A DNA stretch of 34,004 nucleotides from positions 1 through 34,004 of the forward strand of contig CAIYQZ010000053.1 of the NCBI GenBank assembly GCA_903928495.1. Reading direction: 5' to 3'. The position numbers and the translations under genes were made by a program. Under the pieces are notes generated by a model. The model had not been told where the DNA came from. It searched no databases and was given only the letters and a program-made list of their open reading frames with translations. Positions 21,255 through 29,711 of this stretch are shown here, piece after piece. The stretch comes from an uncultured bacterium (GTDB lineage Bacteria; Pseudomonadota; Gammaproteobacteria; Burkholderiales; Burkholderiaceae_C). The first letter of the stretch is position 1. Each line of letters opens with the position of its first letter.

Positions 21255-23714
21255 ATGAGCACCCCCGCCCACATGCAGACTCTGTCGGGCACGCCCAGCA
21301 CGCTGGGGCGCTTCGAACTCAAAAAAGTGCTGGGCCGTGGCGCTCAGGCCGGGGTCTGGCTCGCACATGACCCCCGCCTGCAGCGCGATGTCGCGCTCAA
21401 GCTCCTTCACTCCCCAGCAGACGGCAGTGGACTGCCCGGCGCACAGCAGTGGCTCCAAGAAGCGCGCAACACCAGCCGCCTGGCCCACCCGCACATCGTC
21501 ACGCTGTTTGAAGCCGACGTGTTCGATGGCCGACCGGGACTGGTGCTTGAGCTGGTGGACGGCCCCACACTGGCCCAGCGTCTGCACCAGGTGGGGGCCT
21601 TGCCGGCTGAGCAGGCCGCCTCGATCGCACTGCAAGTGCTGAGTGCGCTGCAACACGCGCACGACCAGGGCGTGGTGCACCGGGACCTGAAACCGTCCAA
21701 CATCCTGCTCGATGCATCGGGCAACGCCAAGGTCACCGATTTCGGCATTGCCACCCGCATGCAGGCAGTTGCAGCGGCTGGGAGCGCAGCACAGGGGTCG
21801 GGTATCGAAGGCTCTCCGGGATACCTGTCACCTGAGGCCGCCCGAGGTGAACCGCCGCGCCCGGTGAACGATGTGTTTGCCTGCGGACTGGTGCTGGGTG
21901 AAATGCTGCTGGGTCACCCGCTGGTGGCCGAAACCGACCCTTACCGTGCCATCTACCGGGTGGCACATGAAGACCTGCAGCTCCCGCAAGATGCCGAACA
22001 CCCGGTAGACGATGCATTGCGGGCCGTGGTGCAGCGGGCCCTGGCCCGAGACCCCGCCTTGCGCTACCCAACTGCAGACGAGATGGCACACGATGTGCGC
22101 GCGTGGATGAACGCGTTGCCTGACAGCGCCGAGTCCACCGGGACCGAAGCAACCGGCAGTGCCACACTGGAATTCCTGTTGCGACGCATGCGTCGCACCA
22201 GCGACTTTCCAGCCATGTCTGCACAGATTCTGCGGGTGCAAAGCCTGGCGAGCTCGGAAAACGAAAGCCTCAACAGCCTGACCAGCGAAATCCTGAAAGA
22301 CGTGGCGCTGACCAACAAGCTGCTGCGCATCGTCAACTCGGCGCATTTCAGCCATGTCGGTGGTGGGTCCATCAACACGGTGTCGCGCGCTGTGAGCCTG
22401 GTGGGGTTTGCGGGCATCCGGAATGTGGCGATGAGCCTGGTGTTGCTGGACCACATGGAAAACAAGGCGCACGCCAACCAGCTCAAGGGCGAATTTTTGC
22501 GCTCGCTGATGGCAGCCTCCCTGGCCGCCGAGCTGGCACCGCACCAACGCGGAGACACCGAAGAACTGTTCATTGGCGCCTTGTTCCAGAACCTGGGCCG
22601 CATGCTCACGGAGTTCTATTTTCCCGACGAGGCACAGCAGGTACGCCGAGCCATGGCCTCACCCGCCAGCGCATCGGAGGAACGGGCATCCACCACGGTG
22701 CTGGGCATCAGCTATGAAGCCCTGGGCCAGGGGGTGGGCCGAGCCTGGGGGCTGCCAGCCACCATGCTGAACCTCATGCGAAAACCCGGTGTGCCGCCGC
22801 CGGGACGCATACCGACAGACCCGACGGAACGCATGCACTGGCAAACACTTGCGGCCAACGAACTGGCCGATGTGTTCCTGAAGGTTGCCGATGGCGATGT
22901 GACGCCCCAACTCCAGAAAGTCGCCGCACGTTACGCAGCCTGTCTGGGGCAAAGCTCTGACACTTTGACCAAAACCACTTTGCTGGCACGCGACAAGCTG
23001 GCGGCCAGCGCTGATGCCATCGGGCTGCGTGTGCCCGACCATTCACCAGCGGCCCGGCTGCTGCGCACAGTCAAAGGCGCAGCGGGTGGTGCAGCGGCCA
23101 GTGGCGAACACACGCTGCAGGCCAATGCTGAAGTCAACCCTGCGGACGCTGCTGCTGCAGCCCTGCAAGCACCGACCATTGCCGACAGGGCCAACCAAAC
23201 GGCGAGCCTGTTGGCCACCGGTGTGCAGGATGTGACCAACGCCATGGTGGCTGACGACTTCAGGCTCAACGATGTGCTGCGCATGATCCTGGAAACCATG
23301 TACCGCGCGATGGGGTTCCGGCAGGTGCTGTTCTGCCTGAAAGATGCCCACAGCGATGCACTGGTGGGCCGTCTGGGCCTGGGCGAAGGTGCCACGGAAG
23401 CAGCTCACCGGTTCAAGGTGGGGCTGCACGAGCCAAACAACCTGTTCACCGTGGTGTGCAACAAGGGAGTGGACACACTCATCCACGATGCCCACGCCCC
23501 CAAAGTGGCCAGCAACCTGCCCGACTGGTACCGCCAGCACATCAATGCGCGCTCGTTCATGCTGCTGCCCCTGCTGCTCAAAGGCGCACCGATGGGGCTG
23601 ATTTATGCCGACCAGATGCAGGCCGACAGCATCGCACTGGACGACAAAGGCCTTGCCCTGCTGAAAACGCTGCGCAACCAGGCGGTGATGGCGTTTCGCC
23701 AGGTGCGCAGCTGA
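21255..23714 (+). CDS. Ser/Thr protein kinase fused to HDOD and GAF domains
   Basis: An 819-residue multidomain signalling protein with no membrane segment. Kinase (about 17-280): Gly loop LGRGAQAGV, Lys49 in VALKLL, catalytic HRDLKPSN (142-149), DFG (162-164) and GSPGYLSPEA; all catalytic residues are intact. HDOD (about 292-500): RTSDFPAMSAQIL, then LLRIVNSAHFSH and FIGALFQNLGRML, the metal-free HD-related domain found in bacterial signalling proteins. GAF (about 660-815) at the C-terminus: MLLPLLLKGAPMGLIYAD. The middle stretch of about 150 residues is Ala-rich. It starts 20 bases after the flavoprotein, so it may be controlled with that redox pair. Substrates and ligand are unknown. An in-frame ATG at 21273 is an alternative start. 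Confidence 0.9.
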   Translation: MSTPAHMQTLSGTPSTLGRFELKKVLGRGAQAGVWLAHDPRLQRDVALKLLHSPADGSGLPGAQQWLQEARNTSRLAHPHIVTLFEADVFDGRPGLVLELVDGPTLAQRLHQVGALPAEQAASIALQVLSALQHAHDQGVVHRDLKPSNILLDASGNAKVTDFGIATRMQAVAAAGSAAQGSGIEGSPGYLSPEAARGEPPRPVNDVFACGLVLGEMLLGHPLVAETDPYRAIYRVAHEDLQLPQDAEHPVDDALRAVVQRALARDPALRYPTADEMAHDVRAWMNALPDSAESTGTEATGSATLEFLLRRMRRTSDFPAMSAQILRVQSLASSENESLNSLTSEILKDVALTNKLLRIVNSAHFSHVGGGSINTVSRAVSLVGFAGIRNVAMSLVLLDHMENKAHANQLKGEFLRSLMAASLAAELAPHQRGDTEELFIGALFQNLGRMLTEFYFPDEAQQVRRAMASPASASEERASTTVLGISYEALGQGVGRAWGLPATMLNLMRKPGVPPPGRIPTDPTERMHWQTLAANELADVFLKVADGDVTPQLQKVAARYAACLGQSSDTLTKTTLLARDKLAASADAIGLRVPDHSPAARLLRTVKGAAGGAAASGEHTLQANAEVNPADAAAAALQAPTIADRANQTASLLATGVQDVTNAMVADDFRLNDVLRMILETMYRAMGFRQVLFCLKDAHSDALVGRLGLGEGATEAAHRFKVGLHEPNNLFTVVCNKGVDTLIHDAHAPKVASNLPDWYRQHINARSFMLLPLLLKGAPMGLIYADQMQADSIALDDKGLALLKTLRNQAVMAFRQVRS

Positions 23715-23736
23715 CGGCTACTGGTCTGGCAGCCGC

Positions 23737-24906
23737 TCAACCGCCCGAGGCGGTTTTCAGACCAGCAGCACGCCACTCGGGGAATCCGCCCCGAAACCAG
23801 TGCACACGGGTGTGGCCAGCTTTGATGGCGGCCAGGCTGGCCTTGTAGCTCTTCCAGCACTCGGCGCCGTTGCAGGCAAACACCAATGGGGTCTGTTTGT
23901 CGGTGGGCAGTTGCGCCAGGTTGAACTGGTCATCTGACGCCTTGAAATCAGCATCTTTGGCACTTTTCTCCACGTACGGCACCCAGACGGCCCCGGCAGG
24001 CCGCCCGGCCTTGAACTCCACATCGGTGCGGGTGTCCACATAGACGGCTCCGGCCTGCAGCAGCCGTGCCACTTCTGCCGCATCCACCACCTGGGCACCC
24101 TGCAGTGCACGCGGAGTGAAATAGCCCAGGGTCGACACATAGTCGAAATCGGCCACTGCCGTGGGTGTGGGCTTGGGCGCGCCCGCTGCCACCAGCGCTT
24201 CGGCCAGGGCGGCGCCCAATGCCTCTGCGCCAGGTTTGGTGCCATCGCGAACCACCACACTCAACCCTGGCACCACTCGGGATTGCATCACCACCTTCAC
24301 AGGCTCGCCGGCAGACACCCACCGGTCGAACACAGCGCGCTCCACGGCCACCACTTCGCAACGCTTGATTTGCAGGCAAGGCAACAGAGCGTCCTGGTAC
24401 CGGGTCTGATAGACGCTGCCGAAGTGGCGCTTGAGGGTTGTGTTGGCGGCGTTGAGTTCGCCGCGCAGCAGGTAGGTCACGATGCTGTCCTGGCTTGGCA
24501 GCCCCACAGGTTTGCCAGCCGTTTGCGCCAGCGAGGACACCGGGCTGCTGCTCAACGTCACCAGCACCGCCTGCACGGGCTTGTCGACGGCCGCCACGGG
24601 CGCAAACCCGAAGCGCAGCGCGCTGCCCACCACGTGTGCCGGCGCCAGGTACACGTCATGCAGCCGAGAGCGGCTGGCCGCCAGGTCGGCCGTGGCATCG
24701 GTGGACATCGTCACCACCACACCGGTCACCTTGGCTTTGCTCAAGGCCAGCTCAAGTGCTTGCTTGTACTGTGAATACACCGCAAACCGGGATTGCTCGC
24801 CCTGGTCGCCCGGGTTGACCAGGACTTTGAAACCTGACTGCGCCGCAGCGGGCAGACCCATGGCAAGGGTCAGAAAACCAATCGATACAGCGAGCGAAGC
24901 ATTCAC
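23737..24906 (-). CDS. Exported PhnD-like substrate-binding domain fused to a rhodanese domain
   Basis: A 389-residue exported protein. The GTG at 24906 was chosen because GGAGG lies eight bases upstream and it gives a signal peptide (NASLAVSIGFLTLAMGLPAAA). Residues about 26-250 resemble phosphate/phosphonate-type (PhnD-like) periplasmic binding proteins: FKVLVNPG, VYLAPAHVVGSAL, KPVGLPSQDSIVTYLLRG, VVMQSRVVPGLSVVV. Residues about 272-383 form a rhodanese domain: AGAVYVDTRTDVEFKAGRPAGAV-like start, active loop with Cys345 and Cys350 in CNGAECWKSY, and WFRGGFPEW near the end. The pair of functions in one periplasmic protein suggests binding or transfer of a sulfur-containing compound (inference). 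No ABC permease or ATPase lies nearby. It starts 61 bases after the ATP-grasp gene on the same strand. Confidence 0.85.
   Translation of the reverse strand: MNASLAVSIGFLTLAMGLPAAAQSGFKVLVNPGDQGEQSRFAVYSQYKQALELALSKAKVTGVVVTMSTDATADLAASRSRLHDVYLAPAHVVGSALRFGFAPVAAVDKPVQAVLVTLSSSPVSSLAQTAGKPVGLPSQDSIVTYLLRGELNAANTTLKRHFGSVYQTRYQDALLPCLQIKRCEVVAVERAVFDRWVSAGEPVKVVMQSRVVPGLSVVVRDGTKPGAEALGAALAEALVAAGAPKPTPTAVADFDYVSTLGYFTPRALQGAQVVDAAEVARLLQAGAVYVDTRTDVEFKAGRPAGAVWVPYVEKSAKDADFKASDDQFNLAQLPTDKQTPLVFACNGAECWKSYKASLAAIKAGHTRVHWFRGGFPEWRAAGLKTASGG
23739..23757 (+). terminator. Candidate terminator for the kinase-HDOD-GAF gene
   Basis: AACCGCC (23739-23745) pairs with GGCGGTT (23749-23755) over a 3-base loop, followed by TTC after the TTTT run. 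It lies within the last codons of the converging binding-protein/rhodanese gene and would act on plus-strand transcripts. Confidence 0.45.
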
Positions 24907-24967
24907 GTCGGGTGCCTCCGGGCTGGGGTGAAGGCGCGAATATAGGGCAATCTGCCCAGCCCTTGTG

Positions 24968-26251
24968 TCAGGCAAAGGGAGCGGGCCAGCCCAGCACTTT
25001 GCTGGCGGCTTCGGCCCGGGCGCGAAGGTTGGCCGCGTCCCGCCCGCCCAGGTGAAGAATGCCGTAACGGTGGCTGCCCAGCCACTTGTAGTCGCGAGCC
25101 AACCCAGAGCCTTGCTTGGGGAAAGTGAACAACAAGGCGTCCGCAAACGCCTGTGCGAGTTCGCCGCGCTGCATGGGGGTCGGTTCAGGTGGCGCGGGTT
25201 GCGTCGCATCAAAGTGTCGGTACACCAGGCTGGACGCAGCCCCCGCCGTGGGCGCCTGGCGCGGCAACTGCGCCGGGTCTTGTCCCCGCGCCAATGCCAG
25301 CGCCACGGCATGCAGATCCAGCCCCGACACACGCAGGTACAGGTCTGAGAACTGTGCGGCCATGCGAGGGTTGAACTCGATCACGCTCAAACGGTCGGTG
25401 GCGGGGTCGTGAAAAAACTCCATGTTGAACAGGCCGTGGGTGAAGCCCACCGCTGCCAGGAAGCGCTGAGCCACCTCCAGTGCGCGGCGCTGCACCGCCG
25501 GGTCCAGGCGGCTGGGCAGGTCAAAACGCATGAAGGCCTGGGTGCCGGGGTACATCACCGCGTCCACCATTCCCACGGCGCGGGCCTGGCCCTGCCACAC
25601 GTAGCCATCCAGGTTGTATTGCAGGCCGGCCACGGGCTCTTCCAGCATCAGCCGGTGGGCACTGTGGCGGGGTTTGAGCCGCTGGCGGGCCATGCGTTCG
25701 AAGGGCTCCACTAGGCGGCGGATGATCCACAGTTCGCGCCGCCCGAAGCGGGTGTGGGCATGCAGTTCTTCGCGCGAGTGCACGGTGCGGGCCAGCACCG
25801 AAAACGCGGCCTTCACCGGTTTCACAAACTGCGGGTAACTCAACCCTGCTGGGGCAGGTGCGCCGTAACGGGCGTCGAGCACCTGATAGGCAGGTGTGGC
25901 CTCGGGTGCCACCTGGGCCAACACCTCTCGGGCATGCAGCTTGTGCTGGCAGGCCAGCACAGCGGACACGGGCGTGCCGGGCCAACCCATGCGCTCGGCC
26001 ACCAAAGCAGCAGCCAGGGCACCAAACTGCTCGTGGCTGGAGGTGACTGCACCCCAGCGCCGTCGGCTGGCTTCAGCGGCCAGCCGCCGGGTGAACCGGT
26101 CGAAGTCAAACCAGGCCAGCGCCATGTTGCTGGGAAACGAGAACAGGTCAAACCCCCGGCTGTCGTGCCAGGCGGCATCGGGCTGGCGGGCAAAACCGGC
26201 CACGTCCCAGTCGTGGTTGAACAGAATGAGTGTGCGCTGGCGATGGGGCAT
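24968..26251 (-). CDS. ATP-grasp superfamily ligase-like protein
   Basis: A 427-residue cytoplasmic protein with an ATP-grasp fold. Lys104 in CQHKLHAREVL and FVKPVKAAFSV (142-152) with Lys144 are nucleotide-binding, and NMEFF (Glu278) and IEFNPRMAAQF (Glu292, Asn294) are the Mg-binding pair. Such enzymes join a carboxylate to an amine or thiol through an acyl phosphate; the substrate cannot be told. The N-terminal part (residues 1-90) is the usual pre-ATP-grasp domain. The start at 26251 was chosen because it lies 7 bases after the Lrp-type gene's stop and opens the fold directly (MPHRQRTLILFNHDWD). The upstream regulator and the divergent exporter suggest an amino-acid- or peptide-like product (inference). 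Confidence 0.8.
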   Translation of the reverse strand: MPHRQRTLILFNHDWDVAGFARQPDAAWHDSRGFDLFSFPSNMALAWFDFDRFTRRLAAEASRRRWGAVTSSHEQFGALAAALVAERMGWPGTPVSAVLACQHKLHAREVLAQVAPEATPAYQVLDARYGAPAPAGLSYPQFVKPVKAAFSVLARTVHSREELHAHTRFGRRELWIIRRLVEPFERMARQRLKPRHSAHRLMLEEPVAGLQYNLDGYVWQGQARAVGMVDAVMYPGTQAFMRFDLPSRLDPAVQRRALEVAQRFLAAVGFTHGLFNMEFFHDPATDRLSVIEFNPRMAAQFSDLYLRVSGLDLHAVALALARGQDPAQLPRQAPTAGAASSLVYRHFDATQPAPPEPTPMQRGELAQAFADALLFTFPKQGSGLARDYKWLGSHRYGILHLGGRDAANLRARAEAASKVLGWPAPFA

Positions 26252-26258
26252 GGGCGCA

Positions 26259-26756
26259 TCAGCCGTTGGCCTGGCGCGTTGCGGCAGGCGCCCCAACCAC
26301 CTTGAGCGGGCGGTCTTCAAACTCGGTGTTCAGCACCACGGTGCTGGTGGTCCGCGCCACACCGGCGATGGCTTTGATCTGATAGAGCACGTCTTCAAGC
26401 GCCCGCGCGTGGGTCACGCGGATTTTGGCCAGAAAGTCGTATTCACCCGCCACGCTGTGCAACTCCATGACCTCGGGCATGTCGCGCAGGCGGGGGGCCA
26501 CCTCGCGGCAGTGAATGCCGCCGTCATTGCGGATGGCCACAAACGCGGTGAAATTGAGCCCCACCCGATCGGGCGCCACTCGCAGGCTGAAGCGCTCGAT
26601 CACGCCGCGCTCCAGCATTTTTTTCACACGCTCGTGAACGGCGGCGGTGGACAGGCCCACTTCCAGGCCCACGTCGGCGTAAGAACGTCGGCTGTCAGAG
26701 CCCAACGCCGAAATTATTTTGGCGTCCACATCATCCAACGGTAAATTTACTTGCAT
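26259..26756 (-). CDS. Lrp/AsnC family transcriptional regulator
   Basis: A 165-residue regulator from the ATG at 26756. The winged helix-turn-helix covers about 7-60 (DDVDAKIISALGSDSRRSYADVG, then LSTAAVHERVKKMLERGVIERF). The C-terminal RAM ligand-binding domain covers about 70-150, with MELHSVAGEYDFLAKI typical of the amino-acid-sensing face. An in-frame ATG at 26786 would add ten residues, but a promoter-like TATAAC lies between the two starts. Family members bind amino acids and control transport, synthesis or breakdown genes. It is divergent from the DMT transporter and reads into the ATP-grasp gene 7 bases later, so both are likely targets, with self-regulation. Confidence 0.9.
   Translation of the reverse strand: MQVNLPLDDVDAKIISALGSDSRRSYADVGLEVGLSTAAVHERVKKMLERGVIERFSLRVAPDRVGLNFTAFVAIRNDGGIHCREVAPRLRDMPEVMELHSVAGEYDFLAKIRVTHARALEDVLYQIKAIAGVARTTSTVVLNTEFEDRPLKVVGAPAATRQANG
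26706..26724. promoter_or_regulatory. Near-palindrome at the start of the Lrp-type gene, possible Lrp-family operator
   Basis: CGCCGAAAT and ATTTTGGCG flank a central T, with one mismatched pair, giving a 19-base AT-centred near-palindrome in otherwise GC-rich coding DNA. The related GCCGAATATTTTC lies at 26798-26810, about 91 bases away. Lrp-family proteins bind such AT-rich repeated sites; assignment here is inference. Confidence 0.3.
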
Positions 26757-26760
26757 GGGT

Positions 26761-26788
26761 GTTATATCTTGGATAAAGTTCGGCACAA
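26761..26788 (-). promoter_or_regulatory. Possible promoter of the Lrp-type gene
   Basis: On the minus strand TTGTGC (26783-26788) and TATAAC (26761-26766) are spaced by 16 bases, the second close to a sigma-70 -10 box. It ends four bases before the ATG at 26756, so the transcript would be nearly leaderless. Confidence 0.3.
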
Positions 26789-26826
26789 GCGATCACAGCC
26801 GAATATTTTCAACGAAAGCGGTCGAC

Positions 26827-27804
26827 ATGCCGACATTTTTCAAACTCGACACCCCAGCGGCATTCAAGGCACGGTTGTGGCTGGCGCTGCTGCTGGTGTA
26901 CGTGGTGTGGGGCACCACGTATTTCGGGTTGTCGGTGGCTCTGAAAAGCATGCCGCCATTGTTCATGAACACCAGCCGCTTTCTGGCGGCCGGGCTGTTG
27001 ATGCTGGCACTGGCCCGATGGCAAGGTGCCGCCCTGCCCACCGCCCGGCAGTGGCGCAACTCGGCCTTGGTGGGCGGGCTGATGGTGCTGCTGGCCATGA
27101 ACCTGGTGGGTTTTGCCCAGAAACTGGGCATTGGCTCGGGTCTGATGGCCACAGTGGTGGCCACCATGCCCATGTGGCTGACGCTGTGGACCCGGGTGGG
27201 TGGCGAGCCCGTGCGGACCAGCAGTTGGGTGGCGCTGGCCTTGGGCGTGGCAGGCGCGCTGCTGCTGGCACTGGAAGGCGACTTTTCCGCCACCTGGCTG
27301 GGCGCGCTGCTGGCGTTTGGCGCACCTCTGTGCTGGAGCCTGGGTTCGTATGCCTCACGCAAACTCGATTTACCCGAGGGTGCCATGGCCCCGGCCGCCC
27401 AATGGTTGACCGGCGGCCTGCTGGGTGTGTTGCCCACCGTGGTGTTTGAAGGCACCACGCCTTGGACGGGCAGCACCGCCATCGCCTGGTTGGCTTGGGT
27501 GTATCTGCTGGGCATGGGCACGCTGGTGGCGCTGAACGCCTACCTGTGGCTGCTGAAACACGCCAGCCCCACGCTGGCGGGCAGCTACTCGTTCGTCAAC
27601 CCCGCCGTGGCCCTGCTGGTCGGCGTGTGGCTGGGCAATGAAACCCTCACCGGCTGGGTGTTTGCCGCGCTGCCGCTGATTGGTCTGGCACTCGCCCTGC
27701 TGCTGTATGGCCCGCAAATGGGCGGGGCATGGGCGAAGTTCTATGATGCGGCTCGTCGCCTGCTGGGTGCAAAATGCACCTCGGGTGTGCCGAAAAATAC
27801 ATAG
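26827..27804 (+). CDS. EamA/DMT family transporter
   Basis: A 325-residue inner-membrane protein with ten hydrophobic helices and two EamA repeats (about 20-150 and 165-300). The first repeat has LLVYVVWGTTYFGLSVAL and NTSRFLAAGLLMLALAR; the second has ALLAFGAPLCWSLGSYASRKL and SYSFVNPAVALLVGVWLGNE, a strong family mark. Members of this group (YedA/RhaT-like) export amino acids and other metabolites, but specificity cannot be read from sequence. The ATG at 26827 starts just before the first helix; an earlier in-frame ATG overlaps the divergent regulator gene. Its upstream region is shared with the Lrp/AsnC gene, so that regulator probably controls it. Confidence 0.9.
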   Translation: MPTFFKLDTPAAFKARLWLALLLVYVVWGTTYFGLSVALKSMPPLFMNTSRFLAAGLLMLALARWQGAALPTARQWRNSALVGGLMVLLAMNLVGFAQKLGIGSGLMATVVATMPMWLTLWTRVGGEPVRTSSWVALALGVAGALLLALEGDFSATWLGALLAFGAPLCWSLGSYASRKLDLPEGAMAPAAQWLTGGLLGVLPTVVFEGTTPWTGSTAIAWLAWVYLLGMGTLVALNAYLWLLKHASPTLAGSYSFVNPAVALLVGVWLGNETLTGWVFAALPLIGLALALLLYGPQMGGAWAKFYDAARRLLGAKCTSGVPKNT

Positions 27805-27814
27805 TGAACTTTTC

Positions 27815-28657
27815 ATGACCAACAAGCGACAGAGCACTGAAAACCTTGAAATTTCACAACCTGGCGCACCGCAGGCATCCCACACACCACAGGTCGCCTT
27901 GGTCACCGGCGCGGCACGGGGCATCGGCCTGGCCATTGCCACGCACCTGCTGACCAGCGGCCACCGCGTGGCTTTGCTCGACTGGGATGAAACAGAACTG
28001 GCCACAGCCCACCGCGGGCTGTCTGCGCTGGGTGAAGTGCTCCACATTGCGGCCGACGTGACCCAACCGGCCCAGGTGGTAGCTGCCGTGGCCCGCATCC
28101 AGAACACGTGGGGCAGACTGGACGCGCTGGTCAACAACGCCGGGGTGGCCGTGTTCAAGCCCATTGGCGAGACCACGCTGGAAGAGTGGCAGCACGTCAT
28201 GGCGGTCAACCTCAACGGCCCCTTCATCTGCACCCAGGCCTGTGTACCACTCATGCTGGCCAGCGGTGGCGGCGCGGTGGTGAACATCGCATCCATCTCG
28301 GGCCTGCGCGCCAGTACCCTGCGCGTGGCCTATGGCACCAGCAAGGCCGCGCTCATTCACCTCACCAAGCAGCAGGCGGTGGAACTGGGCAACGTGGGCA
28401 TCCGCGTGAACGCCATCGCCCCTGGCCCGGTGGAAACCGCCATGGCCAAGCTGGTGCACACCCCCGCCATTCGCGCTGACTATCGCGACGCGATCCCCCT
28501 GGGCCGCTACGGCACCACCGACGAAATTGCCGCCACCGTGGCTTTTCTGTGCAGCCCGGCGGCCAGCTACATCAACGGCCAGGTGCTGGCAGTAGACGGT
28601 GGCTTTGATGCGGCGGGTGTGGGCCTCCCCACCTTGCGCGGCGAAGGCCGGAACTGA
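27815..28657 (+). CDS. Short-chain dehydrogenase/reductase (SDR)
   Basis: A 280-residue classical SDR. NAD(P)-binding TGAARGIG (31-38), NNAG (107-110), catalytic Ser near 160 in IASISG, Tyr173 and Lys177 in YGTSK, and the C-terminal AVDGGF are all present. The acidic residue after the second strand (LLDWDE, 55-60) suggests NAD rather than NADP preference. About 25 residues precede the fold and are not part of it. The substrate is unknown; the gene looks like 3-oxoacyl reductase or sugar/alcohol dehydrogenase relatives, which reading cannot separate. The start at 27815 lies 10 bases after the transporter stop, so cotranscription is likely. Confidence 0.9.
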   Translation: MTNKRQSTENLEISQPGAPQASHTPQVALVTGAARGIGLAIATHLLTSGHRVALLDWDETELATAHRGLSALGEVLHIAADVTQPAQVVAAVARIQNTWGRLDALVNNAGVAVFKPIGETTLEEWQHVMAVNLNGPFICTQACVPLMLASGGGAVVNIASISGLRASTLRVAYGTSKAALIHLTKQQAVELGNVGIRVNAIAPGPVETAMAKLVHTPAIRADYRDAIPLGRYGTTDEIAATVAFLCSPAASYINGQVLAVDGGFDAAGVGLPTLRGEGRN

Positions 28658-28667
28658 GAGGCAGACG

Positions 28668-29711
28668 GTGGACAGCCTGAGCCAACTCGCGCTGGGTGCC
28701 GCGTGCGGGCTGGCCGTCATGGGCCGCCGCACCGCAGCCTGGAAAGCGGCGCTGTGGGGCGGCGTGGCGGGCACCCTGCCCGATCTCGACGCGCTGGTGG
28801 ACCATGGCGACGCCGTTCTGAACATGGTGTTGCACAGGGCTGAAAGCCACTCCCTTCTGTTTCTGGCCCTGTTGTCGGTGCCCATGGGGTGGGCCATTGC
28901 ACGGCTGCACGGCCAAATGGCGCTTGGCTGGCGGTGGGTGGCTGCCATGGCACTGGCGCTGGTGACCCACCCATTGCTCGACCTCATGACGGTGTACGGC
29001 ACCCAGGTGCTGCAGCCCTTCACTGACGAAGCCTACGGGGTCGGCAGCATGTTCATCATCGACCCGCTGTACACCTTGCCCCTGCTGCTGGGCGTGGGGG
29101 CGGCTTTGCGTGGTAGGCCCAGCGGCAACGGGCTGAACCGCGCAGGGCTGGCCGTCAGCACCGCCTATCTGGCATGGAGCACAGTGGCTCAGGGCGTGGT
29201 CACCCTGCAGGCCGAACAGTCGCTGCGTGCCCTGGGCTTGCCCACCGACCGCGTGCTGGTGACTCCGGCCCCCCTCACCACGGTCGTGTGGCGCGTGGTG
29301 GCCATGGATGGCGATCGGTACCACGAGGGCTTTTATGCCCTGCTGGACAAGGGCCGCCCCATCCGCTTCACAACACATGCACAGGGTCAGGCGTTGGCGC
29401 TGGAACATGCGGCACATCCGCATGTGCAGCGCATCGCGCGGTTCAGTGACGGGTTCTTTCGTATGTCGCAAACAGACGATGGCAGCCTGTGGCTGACCGA
29501 CCTTCGCATGGGCCAGGAGCCCAACTACAGCTTCCACTTCAACATTGGTCCAGCGCTGGCACCCGGTGCAACGCCCCCTGCTGCCACGCAAAACTGGATG
29601 CGCATCGACACGCGTGCAGGCCTGCGATGGCTGGGGCAACGCGCATTGGGCCGCGACGTGGCCCCGCCTGGCAACGCACCCCTCACAGACACCACGGAGC
29701 GAACACCATGA
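28668..29711 (+). CDS. YbcI/YdjM-type membrane-bound metal-dependent hydrolase (DUF457 family)
   Basis: A 347-residue inner-membrane protein from the GTG at 28668, with GAGAGG a few bases upstream. Metal-binding family marks lie in its N-terminal half: LPDLDALVD (37-45), His56 and His61 in HRAESHS, and His101 in THPLLDLMT. Four or five helices surround them. The C-terminal half (about 190-320) is a soluble domain usual in the larger members. The natural substrate is unknown; the family is annotated as metal-dependent hydrolases on the basis of these His/Asp motifs. The stop overlaps the start of the DUF2237 gene by ATGA, and the SDR stop is 10 bases upstream, so all belong to one run of genes. 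Confidence 0.85.
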   Translation: MDSLSQLALGAACGLAVMGRRTAAWKAALWGGVAGTLPDLDALVDHGDAVLNMVLHRAESHSLLFLALLSVPMGWAIARLHGQMALGWRWVAAMALALVTHPLLDLMTVYGTQVLQPFTDEAYGVGSMFIIDPLYTLPLLLGVGAALRGRPSGNGLNRAGLAVSTAYLAWSTVAQGVVTLQAEQSLRALGLPTDRVLVTPAPLTTVVWRVVAMDGDRYHEGFYALLDKGRPIRFTTHAQGQALALEHAAHPHVQRIARFSDGFFRMSQTDDGSLWLTDLRMGQEPNYSFHFNIGPALAPGATPPAATQNWMRIDTRAGLRWLGQRALGRDVAPPGNAPLTDTTERTP

